From Paraconiothyrium sp. Pb-2020 (taxonomy: Eukaryota; Ascomycota; Dothideomycetes; Pleosporales; Didymosphaeriaceae): 64,000 nt of DNA. Below the pieces are notes generated by a model that searched no databases, was not told where the DNA came from, and saw only the letters and a list, made by a program, of their open reading frames with translations. A program made the translations under genes and the position numbers. The stretch spans positions 3,534,001 through 3,598,000 of the forward strand of contig JAJUBI010000005.1 of NCBI GenBank assembly GCA_022419385.1. The letters run 5' to 3'. Below, in pieces: positions 32,601-44,266 of the stretch; within the stretch, counting starts at the first letter, position 1, and each line of letters opens with the position of its first letter.

Positions 32601-35079
32601 GTTGTGGGTCTTTCGAGTGAAATATACCAAGTAAAGGTAGCGAAGGTTCGTGCTATAGGAAAAGAGCGACTTTGATATATGTGTGCTGTCCCTATTATAT
32701 GAGGTTCCCGAAACGATAGATAGGTAGTACGACACTTCACAGGTCGGCAAGTGTGATCCCCTCTTCACAGTGCGACCCTGGCGCCCAAACGCGGACCTGA
32801 AAACGTGACACATACGAGTTATTAGCAAACCTCCAACCGCCCTAGCATATCGCCGAGTAGAGAAATCAAGACAACGGCTCACGTCGCGTAACCCTACTGT
32901 TATAGATGCAACCGGATGCGGTTGAACCTGCGCTCGACATGAAGTATAGATACTGCGCTAAAGCGATTCAATGAGTATTAGCAATTTCGCTAGATACTAG
33001 GAATTTGGAAGATACGTCATCAGGGCGTGACGAAATTGAATGTTCACGCCTTCGGTGATTTCCAGTGATCATCAGCACAAATTTTGGTACTCTTGCTCGA
33101 AACGAGCTTTCGAGAGAAGTATACGCATGCGAGCGCGAATACTAGGTGTGGTCTTCGCGCTCAAGTCTCGTGTATCAGTCTGTTCTCGTACGCAGAGTCC
33201 AAATTATTTGACGTACTCTTGGAGTCTTACTTTGTAGTCCAGATTCGCTGGCCGTTTGCCTTCTAATCCACGTGATTACTGACGACCCGAGCGCGGGTCT
33301 TTAGTGTCACTTTTGATTTTGGGGCGAATTTTGTTTGTATAGGACTCGGGATCTCACTCCAGTCTGCGACTGTGACGTAGGCCAAAGCTGTGCAAAGTAT
33401 ATGAGGTAGCCTCGTCACTGACGCCCTGCTGTATGTCAGAGTTCTGTCGGCACTGCGGCCACGGCGCCGGTCAAATCCTAGATCTAATTTTGAGCTAAGG
33501 TCGTATATGTACTGTATATGTGGGATGTAATCATTGAGATATGTCGTTACGAACGATTGATTGCGACGTGGCGGCACGGGTACAGCCGACCGGTCAGCAA
33601 GCTTGACCGGAACTTGGCAGCATCAGGGCGCTTCGTATCTTTGAACCATAGAGCTTCTTCGTGCGAGTCAATGGGGCGCAGAATTGGTGACTGCTCGCGA
33701 TTGCATGTCTCGAGGTAAGCCAATAAAGTTCCTCGATCGCGCTCATACACCTTGTTCCTTAAGCCTTCGAGTGGTTGACTTGGTAATGGCGTTTGGCCAT
33801 ATTCATGGCGGTGTTGCCGGGCTTATTGGAGGTTTCTCTGCGTCTTTGAATGGCTCGTTACATTCTTCCATGCAAGGATCTAGTCCTATCAACCACAGAT
33901 ACGTTTCAGGTTGCGATTGGTGATGCACAGACAGTTGGTGGCTTTCACAATCAACCAATAGTCCGTTATCACCTGAACGAAACGGCGTAATTTGCGGGAC
34001 AATTTTCGAGTCAATGATGGTAGTTCCTAAGCCTATCCTTGACTTGCTTGCAACCGTTGGGGCAGCCGATAGTGAGTTCGGGCGCCACTTGAACAATAAG
34101 CCCTTTGGGCTTTCCGAAAAGCTGAGAAGGGATTCCTGGACACGCAGGTAGAGTCATCGAGGCGTGTGTTGTTGAGAATCCAGCAGACTCGCACGTCAGG
34201 TAAAAACCACATACGTAAACCCGAGATAGAGCTTCTGAGCGGTGTATGATATGACGCATCATCTACAGCTGGATCGGGCTTTCGACTTCGGATGGTGCTC
34301 TTCGAGGTGAGATCGAACTTTCATCACGTTGTTCACCGGATGGTGGTATCCAATCCTAGGAACATTGGCACGGTTCCGTGGGCGCCAATCCAGGGGCCTG
34401 TACCGGCTTCTCGCGCTGCTATGCATACGTCGCATCCATAGACCCACACGTCTGTACCATTCGGATTGCACTTGCATGCAGGGAGTTCCTCTGAAAGGGA
34501 GCCCAAGAGACCGAAGCAGTAAATACACCGTCGGTACGAATACGCTGCTCTTCCACGGTCAAAATAAGAGACCAGATGCCATACATAGATGTATGGTGTC
34601 AAGTAGGCGGCATTGAGGGGCTGTTTCTGCACAATATTCCGCATGCTGGAAGGCCCATGCATCATGCATCTGCTTGTTCCTGTACATGATGTGACACCGT
34701 GAGAGGCTGTGCCAGCGAGGTCGTGACAGAGAGCAAGGCGCGCTCGCTACCCCGCCGCGTCGGCCCTGTGATGCGATCCACAAATCGTTTCGAAGCACAC
34801 TCTAGGCTTGCGTAAAGAACTCTACAACACAGAAGTGTGCAGCCAGGAACAGCACGATACAACGGAATCGCTCCATAACGATCCGTGACGAATACGGATC
34901 CAGACACGTCGGATCAACCTTAGGATGAAGGGCGGCAGTGTGTTGAAGCATTCGTTGATTATTGTTGGACTGGGTATGTTCAAGAGCGATCGAGCCACCA
35001 AGGACAGGTCCAATGCACGGCGAACATCAAGTTTCCACTAACAAGTAGCGTCCTAGGTCTCCCCGCATCCGCGACATTC

Positions 35080-35295
35080 ATGGGCCAGTCCTCCGATAAT
35101 CAAGTGTCGATCGGCGACATCGCTGGGATGGCTGCTTTGGTCGTCGGAATACCGGCGTCCCTTGTTGCTATACTCGCACTCAATGAATATCGCAAACGCC
35201 GTCGGGCGGGTTACCGAGGTAGGGGGAGACTTCTTTCCATGAGCGAGGCATATTCTAAATGGCGTGATGGCGATATGGTCTGGTGGGTCCAATAA
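35080..35295 (+). CDS. Possible small single-pass membrane protein
   Basis: ATG-started frame of 71 codons. A hydrophobic helix (IAGMAALVVGIPASLVAILAL, about residues 14-34) is followed by a basic stretch (RKRRRAGYRGRG), the layout expected for a small membrane-anchored protein with a cytosolic basic tail. There is no splice evidence and no recognised family, and the surroundings are gene-poor, so this could be a chance or relic frame. Confidence 0.3.
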   Translation: MGQSSDNQVSIGDIAGMAALVVGIPASLVAILALNEYRKRRRAGYRGRGRLLSMSEAYSKWRDGDMVWWVQ

Positions 35296-36505
35296 GTGCG
35301 ACGAATGTCAAGTTTGCCGTGGAGACATGGTTGGTGTCGAGCTCTTGGCGCAGGGTGAAAGGGCGGCAAAGCCGGTAATGATGAGCCGGGAACGTGACAA
35401 CGCCGTGATCTCGCATATGCGATAGAGTTACTGTTAGGTTCCATGCCTGCGAAACGGTGATCCACTATGGCTATGGTATTTGCGAGATAGTTGGCATTTC
35501 GTTCAGCGGAGTATCAGGCTAGGCAGAGAACAGCCAGATGCGCCAGGATGCACTGACGCGACATGCAGGTGCCCGCAACGTGCCAGATGGTCGCACTCGA
35601 CCAAGTGATTCGATGCTAGACGGTATGTCAGCCATGAACATGTACGCTGTGCAAATATGATGACAAAGCTGAAGAATGTACTCCAGAAACCCAAATCGTA
35701 GAATTTGGCGTCGAAAGTCATATGAACATCGACGTCCGTGTTCCGGATCAAGCGCATCTTCTACATTTGTCGACAGGAGATAGGGGAACAGGTGTAAGTC
35801 TGCAGCGTAATGTGCCGGAGACACCAAGTCTTGGTCTGTTCGAAGACGAACGGAGAGTGTGGCAAGAAGAGTTGAATAGATGAAAAGAAGGTTTTGCTGA
35901 GAAAAGAGTCGTTGACAGGAAAGTCTAATGGGTGGTGCAAGGACTGCAGAAAGAGGAAACAATGCTTAAAGATGGCAGAAGGCTCACAAGTGTTGCAAGT
36001 AGCCAGAGATGAACAATGAAAACCGTCGGTAAAAGCTTATGACCGTGAGATAATAACTTTGATCGTTGGAGTTATTCCGTAGGTTGTGCTATTGCGTGCT
36101 GATAGGGAAGGAAGTGAGCAGCTATGGACGGTTCTGGAGAGGCGACGACAACACCGACAGAGCGAACGAGAGCGACGACTGAAGAACAACATCACTGACC
36201 TAATACTATAGTTGGAACGCAGATAGAGGGGCATGCTGGTCATTCGAAAAACCGACGTAAATGTTGAGTGGAAGATGTAAGGGGACAAATCTGCGTCGCA
36301 GCCTGAAAAACGGCAAGCTGACAGAAAGGGCGAGGGAGGACGTTCGTCCTAGGACGTACAGGACGAGGGACGCTATATGTCAAGTCCTCCAGACCATAAC
36401 GCACGGACCAAGTCCTTCTTTCCCGTTCGTAGGGCACCAGGTGCGGCAGCGCCCCTCTTTCGTGCCCCCCGTTAGGTCAGCCACTCAATGACACGAAGAC
36501 CAGTA

Positions 36506-36582
36506 TCATGCATGCACCACTACTGCCCAACTGTCCTTCTCTATGACTGTCTCTGCCCTTGGCAGTGGTGCCTCATGCATGA
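36506..36582. repeat. Imperfect inverted repeat
   Basis: The left arm TCATGCATGCACCACTACTG (from 36506) and the right arm at 36561-36582 (GGCAGTGGTGCC, then TCATGCATGA) are near-complementary. They could form a stem of about 20 pairs around a 33-base loop. It lies in the gene-poor region. Confidence 0.5.
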
Positions 36583-39500
36583 CAGGGAGACCACCTCGCA
36601 ACCAGCATGACTTACTCAACTTCCTAAGATTGTGTATTCCGTATGTATTTTGTGTCGTAGGTGTAGAAGTGTCTTGCGTGGCTATGGCTGTGGTGGTTGT
36701 TGTGCACCTCACTGATTGATGCAGGTGGCTCCCAGAGGTTCATTTCGACCACGATCTGTGGCACGCCTGCGGCACGCCGTCGTGAACAGGCGTCCACCCG
36801 TTCACGATTGCTTCTGGAGAAGGCCGACGCCTAGAATGATCCTTTGCTGCCACAAGGAACCTGAGATCAGTTGATTACACACGACAGCCAGACTCTCAGT
36901 GGAATCTCTTTTGCGAAGAGCCGCATCCCTTAGTAAGCCTACGCGCACCTTTCTTCCCAGCGGCCAGGCGGGGGAATCGGTATCGGCGGCAAAATCAAGG
37001 TGGCAGGGTGGCTGTCCAGCGCGACGCTGCGTGAGCCAGTGCACTAACGTCGCAAGGATTGCGCATGCTCATCGTTTGAGCTGGTCGCGTCCGACGGCCT
37101 GGCGCAGCGTTGCGCGGAGGTCGATTCGACATTTCGCCAACAGTTGGCCACCTCTAGGACGATTCAGGTGCTATTTCTGGCGCTATGTAACGGCAATTTA
37201 CAAATGACCAAGTTCCTACCCGCTAATAAGTCTGTGTATTGTATCGACGGTCTAGCTCGACAAGACCTCGATCCCAGATTGTGCTCAGCCTTAGCGCCAG
37301 CTCATCGAGTCCTCCGATCGCGATCGACCCTTCTGTTCCGCATAACGTTACAGTCGAGACATGTAATGTCCTGTCGAGTTACGTTTCCTTTAACTTTGTA
37401 TACTTTAAGCAGGCGAGAATAGTCGAACACTGACTCTCGACTTCTGCGGTTATACTAATACTAGAGATGCGGCTCTGCTGCCCAGCAAACGCTTACTAAG
37501 AGCCGTTCACAAGTACTCGCAAGAACAAGGCGGTAGAAATTTGAGGTCTTCTCATTTCCACTTCATGAGAATACCTATTGGAAAAAATTGTATACATTGG
37601 GAACATGAACTTTTCTTACTCTATTGCACCGCCTCGCGCGTGCTGCCATCCTATGGGCCTTGCTCATCGTCAACGTGCGACTTGCGTCAACCAAAGAATC
37701 GCCTATTTACAATGTCCATCGCAGTTCGAAGCTGAAAGCGTGAGGTAGCCAGGTTGTTGTGGCTTCGCCTGGTCCTTAGGGTAGTGACCTGCCTTTATCG
37801 CGAACACGTCGCATGCGCAACGACACTTCCACGACCGTTGATGTGTAAGACTAGTATTTTAGAAGGAGGTTACGTGTTTTCAAGAAGAAAGGTTACCAAA
37901 AGAGTTTCCTGTGGTTTTGAGATATTGTTATTTGTCAGTGACGGTTGGGATTGTCATTAACGCAACCGCCAGTGAATTCCTGTTTCGCTAATCTTTACTT
38001 CCACGTGCCGTAACTACTGGTGTATTTTGTATACCTCATTATATGTCTGCTCGTATCTTTATTAACACGAACGAAACAAAATTATCGTTGTGCTCAGCCT
38101 TGTGCCAGCAAATCGTAGCCCTACCTCAACAATCGGACTGGTTGTAAACCCGACTAATGCTTTCTATTTTCAAACTACTGACCGTTACACTGTGGATAAT
38201 ACTTGATATATACCGCCGATATTCCCTATGGGGAACTGGTAGGCTTTGTTGTGCCAGAACTACATGGCGGACCACCGCAATTGCAGCAGTACCACAGGTA
38301 CTATAAGTAATTTTGCTCTTCCGTGCATTGTTTTCTCTCATCAGAAAGACGCACGCAGATATCAATAGAGGAATAACCATTTTATTCACATACGACGCAA
38401 GCGATTGGTTAATACTCCGCAGTGTCGTTTCGACAGTTAAAATTTCACAAACAATCGGGGCACCTGTTTTGAGGTGCGTAGGATCGGAGCACGTATTACT
38501 GGTTCGCATCCATTCCTAAATAGCGAGGAACTCGCGGGGACGTACTACGGTTACGCTGAAGATTATCCGATATAGAGTTCAGGATACGAACAAACGTAGA
38601 ATTGATATCGGGAAATTGCTACGCTTCAAGTTGTTTGAAGAGATGTCTGAATAGCTAGAATGCTTGCTGTTAGGTGACAGAAGAGAATCCCTTGACCTTG
38701 AAACGAAGAGTAGCATAGTGATCTTGAAGGCGATCCTCTTCATTGCAAAGATTTTGCCATCTGATATTTGTAGGTCTGGTTTTTTTTATGTACTTGACAT
38801 TCAGCGAGTGTGCATCACCCAACATCTTTGATAATCATCGTTGCCACCACAATTCTATCGATCGCATAATGTTCAAGTATCTAGTTCGCGTCTTCTTGTT
38901 CAGAAGTTTTGACCATTGTGTGCCTATAATCGTTCTCCATAGCTAGCGCCCAAATCGTATCCACGAAGATTTCCAAGCATATGACAGTCAAAGAAATGTT
39001 GCGACTGCTTTGTCTGATGTGGTCTCATGGTGCCGGTGAAAGTCGCGACGCGTGCCCAAATCGCTCCTTTCCGTCACTCACCCACCGCAATGAGGCGCAG
39101 GGCAATCGGAAGGCTGCTAACCAGCGCCCGCAACACCCACTGGCAGCAGCCACCAGGCAGACCATGCACTGTACTTTACGTGCGCCGACGTGATCAGCTC
39201 CAGCTGAAATTGCACGACCAACTCGAGTGACGGTAGACGGCGCACCATTTCCGCCCGGGCGCATTCAAGGCATCTCGAAGATGTCGGAGCGTTCTTCCGT
39301 AGATGCTTTACGGAGATCACTTCGATCTCAATGGCTTTGGTTTGTGTCGGCAGTGTTGGCGAATGAGAGTCGTCGCCTGGGACCTCCTTTGCCCCCGTTA
39401 CTAGTGCTCTCCAAAGGACATAGCCCATCACCGATACCATAGAAAGGAGAATAGTGAAAAGGTAGCCTGGCGCGACAGGGTCGTCATTATTTAGCAACCA

Positions 39501-40079
39501 TGAATACTATTGGAAAAGGTGTGTTTTAAGTACTATATCAATGGGTTGAATGGTAGCTAATATGTAGATAATTAGGAGGCGCGCCCATAGTAGTAGCTAG
39601 GTCCTCTACGTTGACTACTATATGGCCATGTTCCAGCGCTAGGGATATATAGCCGATTCTAGTTCAGTGGCACCCTGGGTCGTTCACATACAATTCGTAC
39701 TATATATATACTGATAGTTTGATCCAGAGTCGTCAACAAGACCAGTGATAGTTGCTCGTGCCGCTTCTGCTGCGCATTTCTGGATGTGCCCATCCAATCG
39801 ATGGATGAAACATTCCAATCGCGAGATTCTTCCTTCAATAACCTAATTTGTCCAAGTCTGCAGTGGGGAAAGGCTAAAGGTGCTGTGTGTCCTGGCGACT
39901 TTCACTGGCTGTACGTTACACAAGGTTTTCTAGAAACCTTAACAACATCACCCCCCCATCGACATATAACAAGTAGAACGAATTGCGGTCTGACTACGTA
40001 CATGTATAGTGCTTTGTATGGTGCTGTAGATAATCTGTCGACACCAAAGACTTAGAAAGCACGTCTGGAGAAGGTTTTG

Positions 40080-40103
40080 CAAGGCAGACTCGAGTCTGCC
40101 TTG
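40080..40103. repeat. Perfect 24-base palindrome
   Basis: The 12-base half CAAGGCAGACTC is followed immediately by its exact reverse complement. A perfect 24-base palindrome is unexpected by chance in 64 kb. It could be a dimeric protein-binding site or the tip of a foldback element; the neighbouring foldback starts 44 bases further on. Confidence 0.6.
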
Positions 40104-40146
40104 GAGCTGAACCAATCAGCGCATAGACCTGACTGATCACAACATG

Positions 40147-40265
40147 TTATCGCGGTATGCCGCGGGACGTGCCGCGGGCTGCAACAAGCATCTAATTCGC
40201 GAACTAGATTAGAGCCATGCTTGATGATTACAGGGAAGCATACTATCCGCGGTATACCGATGTAA
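40147..40265. repeat. Foldback (MITE-like) element
   Basis: Outer arms ATCGCGGTATGCCGCGG (40149-40165) and CCGCGGTATACCGAT (40247-40261) are inverted copies. Inner arms CAAGCATCTAAT (40185-40196) and ATTAG-AGCC-ATGCTTG (40208-40223) are also inverted. The whole could form an interrupted hairpin of about 119 bases. No coding capacity; target-site duplications were not identified. Confidence 0.45.
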
Positions 40266-40680
40266 ACCATCCCATTGCTCCTTGATCTCGTCACCGGTCT
40301 ACCGCGGCACTGTATCCTCGGTAAGGACGTTCCCATATCAGTGTATCTCTTGAGGTCTTTGGAATCTGTGTGCCCCTCAAACCATAGCCTTCGCGATTAT
40401 TCATTCTCTTCTTTGGGAATCTTGCACAAGTGTAAAGTCAAGGCCTTCTGAATCAAAGCACGCCTTTCATGGCGTTTCAGGTTACCTCTTGAATATTGTG
40501 TCTCTGAGATCGTTCCCCATACCCAGCGCTCAAAATCGCATCCAAGAACAATCCCAAACGAATAACATTGAAGGTAATGCCCACTTCGTTCTCAGTATAG
40601 ACAACTTATCTGGCAAGATGTGACCCTAGCTCCATCATCAACATCGACATACTTCTTGTCGCTATTGTCTTCTTTACCCC

Positions 40681-41693
40681 CTACGCCGTACTCTTCCACA
40701 ATCCCCTCATCCTCTCTCCTCCCGCAACCAACCCGCAAACTCCCATCCAGCCCACATGCCACCCGGGAACACCGCCCGTCACCCCGCTGAAATGCAGCGC
40801 CATCGGGAACCACGCCGCCGCAATCGCCGAATCCATCCACCATCTCCGATCCACCCTCTCGTCCTCCTCCCTCACGGCCACTTCACCCTTCTCTTCCTGA
40901 CTCCTGCCTGCACGCTTCGCATTGAGATTCTGCGCCTCCCTCGCCAGCCTTAGGAAATCACAGCTCACGCCCGCAAGCCAAAGCCTGTACGCCGTAGTAT
41001 ACAGCCTCGCAGTCGTAGGATCTTTCCGGTTTATTCTTGCGATGAAGCTAGGAGGAACGACACCATGGTCTGCCAACACGCATATATTCTCCAAGATCTG
41101 ATACGCGAAATAACTGGTTGCCTGCGCGACTGCGATCCTATGCAATACGACATCGCTGCCCGGTTTCGGTCCTGCCACCAGGCTGCGCAGCCAGGCGTAC
41201 AGCGGGAGGGTGCCGAGGAGGCGGAGGGTTGTGCGGCATTTTGAAAGGAGCTGAGCGAGGGCGGCGAGTGGTGGAACTGCGGAGGGGTCGATGGCGGCGA
41301 GCGGGATGGGCGAAGAGGAGAGTTGAGCGTTGTCAGGAGGCGGGTGTAGAGGGCGGGGACGCGCGGTTGGAGGTATGCGAGGATGTAGAGGATGTAATTT
41401 GAGGTGGAGAGGAATGCGGAGAGGCCGCCGGGCGTTGCGATTAATCTGGGTAAGGTGGGTTAGCAGTGCATTCCGCTTACATTGGCATGGACTGTAAGTG
41501 GGTGAAATGGAGAGACTCACTTGTTCAGCCGTAGCACAAATCTATCCGCCTGTCTCAGCGCGGCCGCTGCATTGCCGCCCACTCCGCCATGAGCATTCAC
41601 TTCCCGCTTGACGCTCTCCGCTGCTTGCTTAACCTGCTCAACTGCCTTATCCGCAGCTTGCACCGCTTGGTCGGGAAGCTTGTCTGACGACAT
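40681..41693 (-). CDS. PEX11C: PEX11-family peroxisomal membrane protein, frameshifted in this sequence
   Basis: Exon 1 (41693-41521) encodes LPDQAVQAADKAVEQVK and RQADRFVLRLNK. A 75-base intron (GTGAGT...CCCAG) leads to LIATPGGLSAFLSTSNYILY and ILAYLQPRVPALYTRLLTTLN. The following conserved part, PLAAIDPSAVPPLAALAQLL, TTLRLLGTLPLYAWLRS and SYFAYQILENICVLADHGV, is in another frame and runs to the stop at 40681. No GT...AG pair lies between the two blocks (about 41345-41290), so an intron cannot explain it; a one-base insertion or deletion is needed. Pex11 proteins elongate and divide peroxisomes; this one resembles the Pex11C/GIM5-like group with membrane-associated helices. The rest looks well preserved, so a sequencing error, a recent mutation or programmed shifting are all possible. 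Confidence 0.78.
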
Positions 41694-41977
41694 TTGCAAA
41701 GAACACGAGTGGATTATGGGAAAAGGCTCTTGGGTCGGCTGTCCTAATGAAGCAATGGGATGCGGCCTGATAAGCTTCTCCGCCGCGGTGGTTTGGCAGG
41801 TGAGCTATGGGGATGGTTGCCGAGGTTCGGCTCGGGCTTTGAGACATGAGACAAAGGTGCGAGATGAACGACGTGATTGGAGGATATTTCTAAAAAGATA
41901 TGTAATTTGATTGGCTGCGACGAAATAACCACAAACTCGGCTATGAGTTCACGAGCAGTCGGTGGTGAACGCCAGCA

Positions 41978-43346
41978 TCAAGCGATCCTGCGCAATCCTG
42001 AACCATCATCTTTGAGGCTCTCGACGACTTCGGTGACAAATGCAAGCAACGGCCTGGGTGACATAGAACCAAATTGCCCACGAAGCTGCGGCAGCCATAG
42101 AGTTCTTCGATACTGCTCCCATGCAACGGCGATGTTTCTGGGGCGGACTTCAGGAAAGGCTTCTCGCAATTGCAGCTCACATGCGTCCTCCACATGTTCC
42201 ACCGCAAAAAACATCACCGGCGCCATTACTGCAACACCTGCATCGTTTACTAAGTGGTCCGCCGCGAAGGAGTCGAAGGAACCGCGCGCTTGCAGGTAAG
42301 TGCGTGTCTTCTCTCTTGACCATGTCTGACGATGCCCATCCTCGTTTTCTTCCCAAACCGATGTCAGAAAAAGGAGTTCCAAAATGTCCGGAGGGCTCAG
42401 GTGAGCCCCGAGCTGTGTGATGAAGTATCCATTATCAAGATATAGGTCCTCATTCATGAACCAGTCCTGCTCGTAGAGCCAATGGTCCAAAGAGTCTTTG
42501 TCGACATGATCGATGTGCTTGCAGAGAAATTGGCAAACGAAATCGTATACCTCTAAAACGTTGAGGCTCTCCTGTAGACCGCTTCGATCGTCGAAAATGT
42601 ACTGCACTCTATCCCACAAACAGAGCGACGATGAAAGCAAAGTGTAGGAGCACTGATGGGCGAGCTTTTTAGCCTCAGTAGCAAGCCAATAATTAGTAAG
42701 GGCCTTGTAGAAGCGGACAGTCGCTGCAGCAGAGAACGATAAGCTAAATTTCGTTTGGTCAATGTTGCCTACCGCGCTCTTGCCCTTCCTGGCTAAATCC
42801 ACGATGTTCAGGATTTCCGGGCTGTCCTCTATATTGCCCTCAGTACTGTCCCACATGGACACAAGCGGACTTCCGGAAAATTTGGCGTTCACATTCGAGT
42901 TCACATACAGATGTTGAAACTCTCGAAGACCTTGCCAGCGAGCGACGATATCCCATACTTGTGCTTCGCTGATCGTGTTTGCGTTGTAACAGACTTCAAA
43001 GTCGGCGATCGATGGGCGAGAGGAGTCAGGCGTAGTATCGCTGCTTGGAAGATGCTCCGAAGCAAAGTTCTTGAAAGCTTCTTGAAAATGGCACAGGCGA
43101 ATATCGTACACGTGAACATGAGAAGAGAGCTGTTCAGAATTAGAAAGGAATCTCGAAAGCGATATTATGGAATGCAAGTCAAGGAGCGCTCACTATGATG
43201 TTCCTCAAGATAGGATACTGGTGGGTCTCGTAGACGGCATGTAAGCGCTTGGAAGCTCTTGCCAGATGCAGCGCATCGTCGATGCTGTCAAGAAGCTCAT
43301 ATATATCTCGTAGTAGCTCGGTCGCAGGGTCATGCAGTCCCGCCAT
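41978..43346 (-). CDS. F-box-like domain protein
   Basis: Two exons, 43346-43194 and 43129-41978, 434 residues; the 64-base intron runs GTGAGC...GAACAG and keeps frame. The N-terminus LLRDIYELLDSIDDALHLAR and ASKRLHAVYETHQYPIL matches the degenerate F-box-like start found in many ascomycete proteins of unknown role. The remaining sequence is helical and acidic, with Trp-rich segments (DHWLYEQDWFMNEDLYL). No catalytic motif is visible. It may act as a Skp1-binding adaptor, but the F-box is weak and this is an inference. The gene follows PEX11C on the same strand, its stop 285 bases from the PEX11C start. Confidence 0.75.
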
Positions 43347-44266
43347 TGCTACAGTGCCAGATCAAATGTTTTTGTACTCTTTAGGAGCAATGTAGTGTTT
43401 GTATGTTCGACCTAGTAATGTAGTATGATCCTGAGCTGTCGTGATATTCTCGGTGCCCTGATTGCACACTTTCTGCTAATCGCACGCAAAACACTTTATG
43501 TGTAATGTACCATTGCTGTGCCACATCTGATACCCGCGCTAATCTTCGCGTAAGAGCTATCTGGCAAGGGTCTTTTCCAGATTCCGGAAGCTGGTGTGAA
43601 CAAGTCCTCTCACTGGCGAATGATGTTGATGAGCTCGTGACCAGTACTGAGCTAGTTCAAAATGATGATGATGATAGTCTTCACACTTGATGATAATCCT
43701 TCGCACTAGTTCGACCGTTGGGTATTGGACTGGGATGGTCACCGCTGGTTCATGGTGCGGAGGCAGACTGCTTCGTACGACTGATGCGGTGAAAGATTTT
43801 AGATCATCACAACGGCAATTGCTGCCACTGCGTCTGGTGCTCCGCCTGAAATTAACATCTGCCGGTTGACATACTCAACTTTACATGTCGTAACGAGGAC
43901 GGTTACGGGTTGCCGCAGGCTTGTGATGACTGCTACTGTGAGAAGCGATCATCCGAAAAAGAAGGATTGAACGAACGCAACGCAGTTATATGCGCGCGTC
44001 TGCAATGCGATTTGCTGCGTTAGTGTGTGTGTTCTGGATACAAGCCGCATTGGTGTTGTGGAGGGGCTGATCGTTTGGGGAAGGGTCGACCAGGGACCGC
44101 TGCCAAGGACCAGAGACGGCTACCCTGCAGTTGAAACACAGCTCGACATTCGAAACCCTGCCACAGCCTCCCACCCACACCTGCCCACCTTCTCCTCAGG
44201 GGCTTTTCTTTTCCGCTGGAACTCTGTACCATTCTCTAGCCTTCTTGTTAGATCGTACAAAATACA
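43347..44266. other. Divergent intergenic region (F-box-like / coronin)
   Basis: 920 bases with both promoters. A short ATG triplet repeat is present at about 43663. No gene is recognised. Confidence 0.4.

Larger units (their letters stand above)
32601..40680. other. 8-kb gene-poor region
   Basis: No frame here combines an ATG, sensible length and a recognisable motif. Best candidate is an ATG frame at 35080-35295, listed separately. Parts around 37.5-39 kb are visibly A+T-richer than the flanks. Foldback sequences occur at 36506-36582 and 40147-40265 and a palindrome at 40080-40103. The stretch may be an old, mutated repeat region or a small accessory segment; nothing shows a known transposase. 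Confidence 0.5.

Noticed and set aside
34011..34907. Several minus-strand frames with Cys/Trp residues
   Set aside because: Short, non-ATG, mutually overlapping and without any recognisable family or splice pattern.
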